From positions 27,202 through 38,902 of the forward strand of contig DGYJ01000014.1 of the NCBI GenBank assembly GCA_002396665.1: 11,701 nt of DNA. Reading direction: 5' to 3'. How positions within the stretch are numbered: position 1 is the stretch's first letter; every line of letters begins with the position of its first letter. Below the pieces are notes generated by a model, which saw only the letters and a program-made list of their open reading frames with translations, did not search any database and was not told the DNA's origin. The translations under genes and the position numbers were made by a program. Shown in pieces: positions 1 to 6,562 of this stretch. The stretch is from Bdellovibrionaceae bacterium UBA5009 (GTDB lineage Bacteria; Bdellovibrionota; Bdellovibrionia; Bdellovibrionales; Bdellovibrionaceae).

Positions 1-677
1 ATAGATGCCTCAGGATACGGGGTTAGAAAAAGAAAATCATATCCTCCTGTTTTAAGTTTTTGCAAAGTTGGCTCAGGAATGAGCAAATTAGAGTCTAAGC
101 GAACAATATCATATGACCTTCCCAAAAATCTCTTTTTGGTTTCTTCGGCAAGAAATTCCTTTTCAAGACCCAAAGAGGGAGCTGCCATCGGATTAATTAC
201 AACCAATCCCTTTTTTAATTTTAATTCGCTAAAGCCAAAATCAAGGCCAGACACCACTTCAAAATTCCCGCTGTGTCCGGTTGTAAACACTGTTGGTCCA
301 AATGTTGAAAGCCCAGGATGATTGCACCCTGGAAAGATAGCTATCATCTGATTATCTCTAGCAAAGGGAGCCACAAGTAAAGCATCACTACTTCCTGGGA
401 AGCCAACGAAGGCGGCAACTTCTTTAGACAGCAGTTTTTTAACAGAAGTCTGGGCGCCGAGTGCTGATCCGTCGTTTACCTGCTCGAATTTTACTAATTT
501 CGCCTCTTCCGTCTGACTATAGATAGTTTGGAATCCCACCTCAAAACCAGACAAAAATCCCTCCTGAATTTTTTCTGTAATTATTGCCGTAGAAGATCCA
601 TAGCCAATAGACCCCTCTTGCCCAATTGCGCTTGAGCTGTAGATGATTGCAACCAACGGAAATATTAATTTTTTCAT
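1..677 (-). CDS. Periplasmic type-1 solute-binding protein (LivJ/LivK-like), 3' end outside the window
   Basis: The frame is open from an ATG at 677 to the window edge, giving 225 residues with no stop. The N-terminus is a Sec signal peptide: MKK, a hydrophobic stretch (LIFPLVAIIYSSSA), and a likely cleavage near residue 20. The mature part resembles branched-chain amino-acid or amide binding proteins of ABC importers (periplasmic binding protein type I fold). It has an EGFLSGFEVGF helix, then a VNDGSALGAQTSVKKLL segment where this family has its D/N-G and helix elements, then AAFVGFPGSSDALLVAPFARD. Its start overlaps the exporter stop by four bases (ATGA) and the Shine-Dalgarno is weak, so translation is probably coupled. 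No permease or ABC ATPase is visible. It may serve a transporter, or act as a ligand sensor for a kinase encoded further left. The fold is fairly sure; the ligand is unknown. Confidence 0.8.
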   Translation of the reverse strand, partial: MKKLIFPLVAIIYSSSAIGQEGSIGYGSSTAIITEKIQEGFLSGFEVGFQTIYSQTEEAKLVKFEQVNDGSALGAQTSVKKLLSKEVAAFVGFPGSSDALLVAPFARDNQMIAIFPGCNHPGLSTFGPTVFTTGHSGNFEVVSGLDFGFSELKLKKGLVVINPMAAPSLGLEKEFLAEETKKRFLGRSYDIVRLDSNLLIPEPTLQKLKTGGYDFLFLTPYPEAS

Positions 678-1333
678 AAAGCTCTAAACCCATCGACAAG
701 AAGAATTAACGAGAACAATGCAAAAATATATCCAACAATTTTATTAAAAATATGAAACTTGGACTCAAGTAGTAATTTAATTTTTGGATGAGACGAAATT
801 TCGGAAACTCCGAAAAACCAGGCAGAACTAAGAGCTAAAAAACAAAAAAATAAAATGGCATTTTGAAGAAAAGATCGTTGAGGGGTTATAAATTGGGGAA
901 CAACACTCAAGAAGTAGGCCGCAGCTTTTCCATTTAATGCGGTTGATGCAAACCCTACTGCAACAGCCTTTGAAGCGCTCCAATTTATTTTTTCAAGATT
1001 ATTTTCAATGTCTAAAGATACTTTTGTTAAACTATTTGATCTAAGATTTTCACGAATTATTTTATATCCAATATATCCAAGATACCCACCACCAAGAATT
1101 TTAATACCAACTAGACCAAGCTCGCCCGTTCCCTTATCCACAAGAAATGACAAACTTGATCCAATTGAAATATAGAATAAATTACCAAGAACTATACCGA
1201 AAGCAGTTAACCGCCCCAGTTCTTTTGATCCGCCAATTGAATTGCGCAAAATTAGAAATAGATCTGGCCCAGGCGAAACAAGGGAAACACCATGAACTAA
1301 CACAAGTGCTGTAATGAGGTTAAAAAGACTCAT
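674..1333 (-). CDS. LysE/RhtB-family amino-acid exporter
   Basis: A 219-residue membrane protein of typical family length. The N-terminal helix is followed by the family signature SLVSPGPDLFLILRNSIGG (SPGPD at about residues 20-24), then a G-rich second segment (LTAFGIVLGNLFYISIG). Further hydrophobic segments cover about 88-106, 121-145, 156-176 and 197-217, consistent with about six helices. LysE/RhtB proteins export basic or neutral amino acids and related compounds such as homoserine lactone, driven by the proton gradient. The ATG at 1333 overlaps the TAA of the upstream hydroxylase gene by one base (TAATG), with GAAGGA as ribosome binding site. The position after a hydroxylase and a methyltransferase suggests that it exports the modified aromatic amino acid, which is inference. 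The family assignment is strong. Confidence 0.9.
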   Translation of the reverse strand: MSLFNLITALVLVHGVSLVSPGPDLFLILRNSIGGSKELGRLTAFGIVLGNLFYISIGSSLSFLVDKGTGELGLVGIKILGGGYLGYIGYKIIRENLRSNSLTKVSLDIENNLEKINWSASKAVAVGFASTALNGKAAAYFLSVVPQFITPQRSFLQNAILFFCFLALSSAWFFGVSEISSHPKIKLLLESKFHIFNKIVGYIFALFSLILLVDGFRAL

Positions 1334-2394
1334 TAGTATCCTTCACTATCTACGGGCCTTACTGACGTAAGCTCGCTTCTATTCTGCAAAACAATTGACC
1401 TACTTTCGTCTGAGCCATTAATTCGGATCTGAATCTCCAGCTGACCGGAGTCAGGACATTCTTTAAAATCAGAAATGATTCCTTTAAATGAGTTGCCATC
1501 CTTCGTTAACAGGAGCGCCTGTTGCTCACTGGCCTTCGCGACCTCCAGCCCATGAACACCGCCAACTTTGTAAGCCATTTTTTTTGAAATCGAATTTAAC
1601 AATTGGGAAAGCTCATCAAAGTTTTCAATGTAATAGTAAGAGGGTTGAATTTTTGTAGGATCAAACGAATTAAAAAGTGCTTTTTCACACAGTCTTATTT
1701 TTTGACTATTTGAAAGAACTGCGGAACATTCCTTCAGCGATGAAAGTATGGCCGCACCATAAACCTTGAAACCCTGTTCTGTTTTAAGCAGTCCACATTC
1801 AACCGTCCACCAACCAAACCTCGCAATCATTGTTGCCTCGCTCTCAATCAGAGCTACTTGGCTAAACTCATGAATGCCATTAGCTTGTGAAAGGATGGTG
1901 GCTCTTTTTCTTATTTCGTTATAATATGATTGCTCACCACTAGATTGAAATGCACACATTGATACTTTTGCCCAATTTTGAAGAAAGTTTCCATATGACT
2001 CATTTGTCAACAATGGCAAATGTCCAAAAGCTTCATGGAAAATGTCTGGCTCTGGGTTGAAATCAATCATTTTGAGAGATCGCATATTTATTGCAATAGG
2101 CAGTTCTCGTTTAGCGACTGATGAAAGATAATCTCTAGGGGGCAGAAACCCAAACACCGGAACTACTTTCCATCCATATTCTATTAAACGTTCGTTGATA
2201 GAAGCTATTGCAGGTATAGTTCGAGTCTTCAAGCCTAGCTTTTCGAAACCAAGTAAACACTCTTTGTAAGCAATTTTTGAAGTTATTTTGAAGGCTTCAT
2301 CGAGCAAAATTGACCAAGTCTGATGCTCAAGCATAGTATAGCTTTGATCTAAATAGAAATCATCTCGTGAGTTCAAAAACTGTGATTTGTTCAT
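1333..2394 (-). CDS. Pterin-dependent aromatic amino acid hydroxylase (phenylalanine 4-monooxygenase family, long-insert form)
   Basis: A 353-residue protein of the family that uses iron, tetrahydrobiopterin-type cofactor and O2 to hydroxylate phenylalanine, tyrosine or tryptophan. The iron-binding motif PEPDIFHEAFGHLP gives ligands H120 and H125. The third ligand is E199 in ARFGWWTVECGLL, followed by KVYGAAILSSLKE, which matches the family YGAGLLSS segment. In human phenylalanine hydroxylase the second His and the Glu are 40 residues apart; here they are 74 apart, so there is a roughly 34-residue insertion (about residues 135-185). After the catalytic domain (ending near 270) comes an extra C-terminal part of about 80 residues, predicted beta-rich and of unknown role. 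There is no N-terminal ACT domain. The ATG at 2394 overlaps the methyltransferase stop by four bases, with AGAGG upstream. Family membership is near certain; the substrate and position of hydroxylation cannot be read from the sequence. Confidence 0.92.
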   Translation of the reverse strand: MNKSQFLNSRDDFYLDQSYTMLEHQTWSILLDEAFKITSKIAYKECLLGFEKLGLKTRTIPAIASINERLIEYGWKVVPVFGFLPPRDYLSSVAKRELPIAINMRSLKMIDFNPEPDIFHEAFGHLPLLTNESYGNFLQNWAKVSMCAFQSSGEQSYYNEIRKRATILSQANGIHEFSQVALIESEATMIARFGWWTVECGLLKTEQGFKVYGAAILSSLKECSAVLSNSQKIRLCEKALFNSFDPTKIQPSYYYIENFDELSQLLNSISKKMAYKVGGVHGLEVAKASEQQALLLTKDGNSFKGIISDFKECPDSGQLEIQIRINGSDESRSIVLQNRSELTSVRPVDSEGY

Positions 2395-3602
2395 ATAGCC
2401 TCTGATACTATAATTTTACGTCTTCCATTAGTGTCTATTTCTGCTGTCATTTTCAAGCCAGAGCGTTTAAGAAGATTTTCAAAATCACTGATAGTACGCT
2501 CACGTCCACCAGTTTGGACAAGCATTGTTAGGTCAAGCATTGTGACTGAGCCCAGTCTGTCATCAGGAAGAACTGCTTCAAGCAAAATTAACTTTCCACC
2601 TTGAGCTAAATGCTGTTTTGATCGAATAAGTATTTTCGTCGCGTCCTCATCATTCCAATCATGGATAATCCATCCCAGAATAACGACATCGAATTTTTCG
2701 CTCTCATCCAGGCAAAACAAGCCTAAATGATTTGCTTTTGCAAAAAAATCCCCTTTTCGGAATTTTACTGGAATATTTTTTTGGTCCCTGTATCTCTCAA
2801 ACATAGCTTCATACAAAGAAACAGCCTCAGCTAAATCATAGATCATATATTGAGTAATCTGAAGATGATGGTGACAAATAGACAATCCCATTGCTCCACT
2901 TGCACCACCGACATCTAAAATTGTTTTACAATTTTTTAGAGGCAATAAGGGCGTTACAAAATTCGAATCTGTCACATTCGACTGATGCATACCTTCCATT
3001 AGATTTTTAAAAAGTTCCGGATGTGACGACATCAAGTCAAAAGGATTGGTGACTGTGGCTCCAAATGCATTTGCCCATTGAACTTGCCCAGTTTCTATTG
3101 CCGAAATCAAACAGGGGACGGAAAAAAGCTTCGAAGAAACTTTTATAAAGTTTTGTATCCATAAATGCATTGAAAGTGATGATGACTCATTAAGAAATGG
3201 CTCAACTTCCTTAGATATTTGGATTCGATTAGAACTGAGCGTAAATATGTTGAGTTCTATTCCTAGAAGAACAACCTTCCTCATTTTCTCAGTCATTGTC
3301 ATATAAAAATCAGAATTTGAATTTACTTGCTGAACAAAATCTGAATCCCCAAGTGTAGTCAGCAATTCCAACGCACCTGTTTTAGAAATCAAAGATAGTT
3401 TATAATAGCCGGATTCAAAGATAACCAGCTTATTAGATACGGCATATTGTATTACTCTTCTAACTGAATCGACGTGAAATTTAGAAAAGTCTGACTCTGA
3501 GATTATTTTTTTATTATTAAAAACTGTTCGCTCTAAAGCCTCATGAACATTTTGATTCAAAAAATTCTTTGCTAGATTAAGAAGATTTTCGGGTTTTAAC
3601 AT
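2391..3602 (-). CDS. SAM-dependent O-methyltransferase (hydroxyindole/CrtF/plant-type COMT family)
   Basis: A 403-residue class I methyltransferase. The C-terminal catalytic domain is clear: SAM motif I ILDVGGASGAMG (about 228-239), acidic post-I loop YDLAEAV (255-261), GDFF (284-287), the signature ILGWIIHDWNDEDA (308-321) with the catalytic-position His314, then GGKLILLEAVLPDD and GGRERTISDFENLL (365-378). This pattern belongs to enzymes that methylate phenolic or hydroxyl groups of small molecules (acetylserotonin O-methyltransferase, CrtF, antibiotic O-methyltransferases). Residues about 100-210 form the usual winged-helix dimerisation part. About 90 further N-terminal residues also look like a winged helix (HVDSVRRVIQYAV then a YYKLS strand), making it longer than the usual 330-350. 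AAGGT precedes the ATG. Next to a hydroxylase, the natural inference is methylation of the newly made hydroxyl group. Confidence 0.9.
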   Translation of the reverse strand: MLKPENLLNLAKNFLNQNVHEALERTVFNNKKIISESDFSKFHVDSVRRVIQYAVSNKLVIFESGYYKLSLISKTGALELLTTLGDSDFVQQVNSNSDFYMTMTEKMRKVVLLGIELNIFTLSSNRIQISKEVEPFLNESSSLSMHLWIQNFIKVSSKLFSVPCLISAIETGQVQWANAFGATVTNPFDLMSSHPELFKNLMEGMHQSNVTDSNFVTPLLPLKNCKTILDVGGASGAMGLSICHHHLQITQYMIYDLAEAVSLYEAMFERYRDQKNIPVKFRKGDFFAKANHLGLFCLDESEKFDVVILGWIIHDWNDEDATKILIRSKQHLAQGGKLILLEAVLPDDRLGSVTMLDLTMLVQTGGRERTISDFENLLKRSGLKMTAEIDTNGRRKIIVSEAI

Positions 3603-3613
3603 AATCTACCTTC

Positions 3614-4162
3614 TTAGTTTGAATCACAACTAGCCACAATGGCTTTGATTTTTGGAATTGACTTATCAAGTACATCATTCGCACCATGATGTTTATTCAC
3701 TAATGAAACTTCGGCAGTATTTATATATATTTGCTTAAAGCCAAGTTCACGAAGCCTAGGGATTTGCAATTCTCCCTTGGTAGCATCTTTACCTAATTGG
3801 GAATCAATAAATAGAGGAACAAGTTTATTCAAATTCAGCGCACAATTCTCGAAATGATCAAAACTCGAGAACAGTAATGGTTTAAAATCACTTGATCGAG
3901 CGGCGACCCTACACGTCTCTAAATAGAGTTCATCGTCGTCTATGACAATCGAGTTGTATTGATTCAAAAATTTAGGTTCCGCTCGCTCTGATTGCATGAA
4001 TGAGTCACATAAGTTTGCGAGATTCGAAATCGAATCAATCGAAAGATCTAAAAGTTCAAGACCATCTTGCATTTTGCCTTCAACAATGAGGTGTCTTGAC
4101 ATACGCAAGGGCTCTAGTAGCCCCATTAAATCATGTCTTAGTTTACGATTAGGAGGATTCAT
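3614..4162 (-). CDS. Two-component phosphorelay protein: DHp/HPt-like helix plus receiver domain, no kinase domain
   Basis: A 182-residue protein in two parts. Residues 5-58 resemble the dimerisation/phosphoacceptor helices of histidine kinases, with LRHDLMGLL placing a candidate phospho-acceptor His10 next to Asp11 (H-box style). Residues 68-178 form a receiver domain: acidic pocket D75-D77 in IVIDDDE, phospho-acceptor D120 in PLFIDSQLG, conserved T149 in YINTAE, and K167 followed by a cis-proline position in DKSIP. There is no HATPase_c domain (no N, G1 or G2 boxes), so it cannot phosphorylate itself from ATP. It could relay or drain phosphate between an unseen kinase and the neighbouring activator. 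Its ATG overlaps the activator stop by four bases, supporting a shared pathway. The receiver call is strong and the N-terminal call moderate. Confidence 0.75.
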   Translation of the reverse strand: MNPPNRKLRHDLMGLLEPLRMSRHLIVEGKMQDGLELLDLSIDSISNLANLCDSFMQSERAEPKFLNQYNSIVIDDDELYLETCRVAARSSDFKPLLFSSFDHFENCALNLNKLVPLFIDSQLGKDATKGELQIPRLRELGFKQIYINTAEVSLVNKHHGANDVLDKSIPKIKAIVASCDSN

Positions 4163-5679
4163 AACCTATCCTCTGAGGACTTATATTCTAGCCTTTTCAA
4201 ATTTGAAAGGGCCGTTGGCTTAGTTACACCAACTTTTCGAGCAGCAGCTGATCCAGACAGGCCTTTTACTTCTTCAAAAACTTTATCTGTCAGCAATTGC
4301 ATGAGGTCTTTTAAATTCGTATAACCTCCATTATCTAAATCAATTTTCGACTCTTTGATTTTTTGGACAGTTAGTACATTAGAAGCAATTCCTGCGTGTC
4401 TACGCTGCTTTAAAATTTTATGCCATTCGCTATAATCTGGTTTCCCATCAAAATCTGTTGGTAAGTGGGCGACTAGTCTTACGACATCATTTTCAATTCC
4501 ACGAATATTTCCCTGAATTTTCGGATTATTTAAATGGGACTTTAAATCCTGAGGAAAATCTGAATATTTTATTCTCTTTTTAGGATACTCCTTAAGAATC
4601 TGAGCCAGTAAACTTTCTACAATTTTAGGCAAGTCTTGTTTGCGCTCTTCCAATGTAGGGATTGTCTCTTCAAACGTAGATATTCTCATGTAGAAGTCTT
4701 CTCGAAATTGCTTTTTCAAAATCAATTCTTGCAAATTTTTATTGGTAGCAAAAATCAATCTGGCGTTGGTTTTAATTGGTGATTTGCCACCCACTCTATA
4801 AAATTCTCGTTCTTCAACAACTTTTAATAACTTCAATTGAAGATCTAAAGATGCATCACCAATTTCATCAAGGAATAAGTCACCATCCTTGGCTAAGTCA
4901 AATAGCCCTGGAGTTGTCTTGCTAGAAGCCCCAGTAAAAGCCCCAGGCTCAGTCCCAAAAAGTCGCGCTTCTGCCAAAGAAGAATCAAGTGCAGCAAAAT
5001 TAACCTGAACTAGGTCCCGCGAGTTTTGATTAAAATGAATTCGACTCAACTCGCTAACTCTTCTTGCAACTGCTCCCTTACCCAATCCGGTTTCTCCTAA
5101 AAAGACAACTGGACGGCTACTTTCTGCAATTGCTTTCAACTTATTATCAAGTCGTTGCATAGCTGGAGATTCGCAAATAAATGTCGAGTAAAGTCTAGAA
5201 CCATTTTTATGTATTTGTTTCGAAACTTCTAGGCTTTCGAAATATTTTTCAACACAACGTCGAATAATTATAGAACGATAATTAGCATAGGACTGGTCAT
5301 CACCCTTGATTAAATAGTCCGAAACTCCAGCCTTAAATGCGCGCGCAATTTCATCATATGAGTTATCAGCCGTTAACATAACAAACATGCATAGAGGCTG
5401 AACAACTTTAAACTTTGATATAAAATCAATGCCATTCTGATTCTCACCCGCTGCAGATAGGCCTAAATCTTTATCAACAAACATTAAATTAAACCGATGG
5501 TTTTCTAATAGATGAATAGCTTCTTGCGGTGTCGAAGCTAAAGTGTATGAGAATGTCACGTTAGCTATGGAAGATTCTGATTCTAATTTCCAACTCTTGA
5601 ATATGTTTTCACAATATACTTGTACCAACTTTCTCCAAGTTGGCTGATCATCTAAAATAAGAATGTTAAATTGCTCCAT
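4159..5679 (-). CDS. Sigma-54-dependent response regulator (REC, AAA+, HTH)
   Basis: A 506-residue NtrC-family activator. The receiver domain (1-128) has acidic residues D10-D11, phospho-acceptor D69 in MFVDKDLG, T103 and K125. The central AAA+ domain (about 165-400) has Walker A GETGLGKG (195-202), an intact GAFTGA loop (246-251) that contacts sigma-54, Walker B DLFLDE (267-272), arginine-finger region FREDFYMR (325-332) and sensor II-like GNIRGIEN (390-397). The C-terminus (about 472-498) is a Fis-like helix-turn-helix, GSAAARKVGVTKPTALSNL. All parts needed for phosphorylation-controlled activation of sigma-54 promoters are present. It is the first gene of the minus-strand operon; GGGG lies nine bases upstream of the ATG. 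It is divergent from a sigma-54-like promoter at 5890-5904, a plausible target. No cognate histidine kinase with an ATPase domain is in the window. Confidence 0.93.
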   Translation of the reverse strand: MEQFNILILDDQPTWRKLVQVYCENIFKSWKLESESSIANVTFSYTLASTPQEAIHLLENHRFNLMFVDKDLGLSAAGENQNGIDFISKFKVVQPLCMFVMLTADNSYDEIARAFKAGVSDYLIKGDDQSYANYRSIIIRRCVEKYFESLEVSKQIHKNGSRLYSTFICESPAMQRLDNKLKAIAESSRPVVFLGETGLGKGAVARRVSELSRIHFNQNSRDLVQVNFAALDSSLAEARLFGTEPGAFTGASSKTTPGLFDLAKDGDLFLDEIGDASLDLQLKLLKVVEEREFYRVGGKSPIKTNARLIFATNKNLQELILKKQFREDFYMRISTFEETIPTLEERKQDLPKIVESLLAQILKEYPKKRIKYSDFPQDLKSHLNNPKIQGNIRGIENDVVRLVAHLPTDFDGKPDYSEWHKILKQRRHAGIASNVLTVQKIKESKIDLDNGGYTNLKDLMQLLTDKVFEEVKGLSGSAAARKVGVTKPTALSNLKRLEYKSSEDRL

Positions 5680-5797
5680 ACAAGCCCCAATTGATGAGCA
5701 TATATCTAGCTCATCCCCGTAAAGACAGTAAACCTAATAAGTTAAGTATATAAAAATTACTCGTAAAGCTGATTTATCATAACGGATAATCCATTTT

Positions 5798-5892
5798 ACC
5801 GACTTTGGAGATCGCTAGCAGCGTGTAAAAATTATTTTTTTCTAACAAAAACACAGAGTTAATTTGATTTACCTAAAAACTCCAAAGGCGGT
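5798..5892. repeat. Interrupted 13-base inverted repeat (12/13), candidate regulator-binding pair
   Basis: The left arm 5798-5810 reads ACCGACTTTGGAG. The right arm 5880-5892 reads CTCCAAAGGCGGT, whose complement is ACCGCCTTTGGAG, differing at one position. The spacer is 69 bases and the arm centres lie 82 bases apart, close to eight helical turns. The right arm overlaps the -24 GG of the sigma-54-like promoter, and the left arm lies about 80-90 bases upstream of it. Spacing on the same helix face would suit a looping regulator, possibly the divergent activator. Roles other than operator sites cannot be excluded. Confidence 0.5.
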
Positions 5893-5904
5893 CCCAAGCT
5901 TGCA
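5890..5904 (+). promoter_or_regulatory. Candidate sigma-54 promoter for the plus-strand operon
   Basis: The sequence GGTCCCAAGCTTGCA has GG at the -24 position (5890-5891), exactly ten bases, then GC at the -12 position (5902-5903) inside TTGCA. The consensus is TGGCACG-N4-TTGCA, so the invariant GG/GC spacing and the whole -12 block match, while part of the -24 block does not. Transcription would start near 5915, leaving a leader of about 34 bases before the ATG at 5949. A sigma-54 activator is encoded divergently next door, which raises the likelihood. Confidence 0.5.
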
Positions 5905-5948
5905 ATTCGAGAAAGTTGTGATCGAAAACAAAAAAGAAGGGGACCACA

Positions 5949-6374
5949 ATGGAACTGAATAAACACTGGAATCAGAGAAAAGCCATTACTCAAGAAATTG
6001 AAAAAACAAAAGACTTAATGGAGGACATTCGCATTGAAGTTCGTGAAAATTCGGGCGGAGTCTTAAGTCTTCAGAACATTTATGACAGTGCTTCAACTGA
6101 GCGCGACCTAGGTTCTAAAATTAGTCTTTATCGAATGGCCCTACAAAAAATCCAAATGATGGAGCGTTCGCTCCACGCACTCAATGGAAATAGTTACGGC
6201 AATTGCTGCCATTGTGGAGATGCAATTGAGGAAAGGCGCTTGGAAGCCTTACCAAGCGCCACAAGTTGTGTCCCCTGCCAAGAATTACTCGATAAGAAAT
6301 CCAGAGAGAGAAAGCAGCGATTCGTCTCTATCCCAGGATTGCAGTTTTTCCCACTGAGATCACTGGCAATCTAA
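5949..6374 (+). CDS. DksA/TraR-family C4 zinc-finger protein
   Basis: A 141-residue protein with a helical N-terminal part (1-78) and a C4 zinc finger: C86 and C89 in NCCHCGD, C107 and C110 in CVPCQE, with the family signature CGxxI...RLEALPSATSC between them. DksA and TraR bind in the secondary channel of RNA polymerase and alter initiation, DksA together with ppGpp. TraR is the shorter version encoded on the F plasmid and other mobile elements. This one is close to DksA in length and has about 30 residues after the finger ending in a hydrophobic tail (LQFFPLRSLAI). The acidic coiled-coil tip of DksA is not clearly conserved, so polymerase effects may differ. It has a strong ribosome site (AAGGGG) and opens an operon with conjugation-type genes, as a TraR-like regulator might. 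Family is strong, role inferred. Confidence 0.88.
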   Translation: MELNKHWNQRKAITQEIEKTKDLMEDIRIEVRENSGGVLSLQNIYDSASTERDLGSKISLYRMALQKIQMMERSLHALNGNSYGNCCHCGDAIEERRLEALPSATSCVPCQELLDKKSRERKQRFVSIPGLQFFPLRSLAI

Positions 6375-6383
6375 TACCCCCAA

Positions 6384-6473
6384 GGGCCATCTTGATTAAC
6401 CAAGGAGTGTTCATGAAAACTTTCCCCCCAACAAACTTCTTTAAATATCTAATCAAGGTGGCCCGTTTTTTTT
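6384..6473 (+). terminator. Long-loop stem plus T8: candidate terminator/attenuator overlapping a small gene
   Basis: GGGCCATCTTGATTA (6384-6398) pairs with TAATCAAGGTGGCCC (6450-6464) over all 15 positions in RNA, with one G-U pair. It is followed by a single G and eight T residues (6466-6473). The loop is 51 bases and holds the AAGGAG ribosome site and ATG of the 48-residue gene at 6413. The stem starts 10 bases after the stop of the DksA/TraR-like gene. It can be read as an intrinsic terminator, or as an attenuator that ribosomes on the small gene would break, since the right arm and T-run lie inside that gene. Confidence 0.6.
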
Positions 6474-6559
6474 CTCAGTTAATCAATCTCATTAAAATGA
6501 TTGGAAAAGTATTAGTTCAGCAAATTGAACAGCCTATAAACCAAACTAAAAAAGGATGA
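6413..6559 (+). CDS. Small basic amphipathic protein, 48 residues, possible leader peptide
   Basis: An ATG with a good ribosome site (AAGGAG, five bases upstream) opens a 48-residue frame ending in TGA at 6557-6559. The protein starts MKTFPPTNFFKYLIKV and continues as a lysine-rich hydrophobic helix (about 9-40) with a polar tail ending NQTKKG. It has no recognised family. The helix could associate with the membrane. The frame covers the right arm and T-run of the stem at 6384-6473, so its translation could prevent that stem from forming. It may therefore be a real small protein, a leader peptide, or both. The next gene starts four bases after its stop, which fits coupled translation. Confidence 0.6.
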   Translation: MKTFPPTNFFKYLIKVARFFSQLINLIKMIGKVLVQQIEQPINQTKKG

Positions 6560-6562
6560 AAA

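Larger units (their letters stand above)
5680..5948. promoter_or_regulatory. Divergent intergenic control region
   Basis: This 269-base AT-rich gap separates the 5' ends of the two divergent operons, so it must hold both promoters. Facing right is a sigma-54-like element (5890-5904), listed separately. Facing left, no GG-N10-GC match was found. A TATGAT hexamer on the minus strand (5776-5781) could be a -10 box for the activator operon, but no convincing -35 lies 16-18 bases upstream, so that promoter stays unplaced. A 13-base inverted repeat is present (arms 5798-5810 and 5880-5892). A short CGCT/AGCG hairpin near 5813-5823 is too weak to call. No gene fits here. Confidence 0.7.

Noticed and set aside
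79..321. 80-codon plus-strand frame
   Set aside because: It lies antisense to the solute-binding protein gene, has no convincing ribosome site, and its translation matches no family; the minus-strand frame has a signal peptide and clear fold.
1333..3602. Melatonin or serotonin synthesis
   Set aside because: A hydroxylase and a hydroxyindole-type methyltransferase recall that pathway, but no decarboxylase or N-acetyltransferase is present and the substrate cannot be read.
3996..4223. 75-codon plus-strand frame
   Set aside because: It is antisense to two well-supported regulator genes at their ATGA junction.
5813..5823. CGCT-AGC-AGCG hairpin as a terminator
   Set aside because: The stem has only four base pairs and sits between divergent genes, where no transcript should end.
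6384..6464. The 15-bp inverted repeat as ends of a small mobile element
   Set aside because: There is no target duplication or transposase, and the T-run after the right arm fits an RNA stem better.
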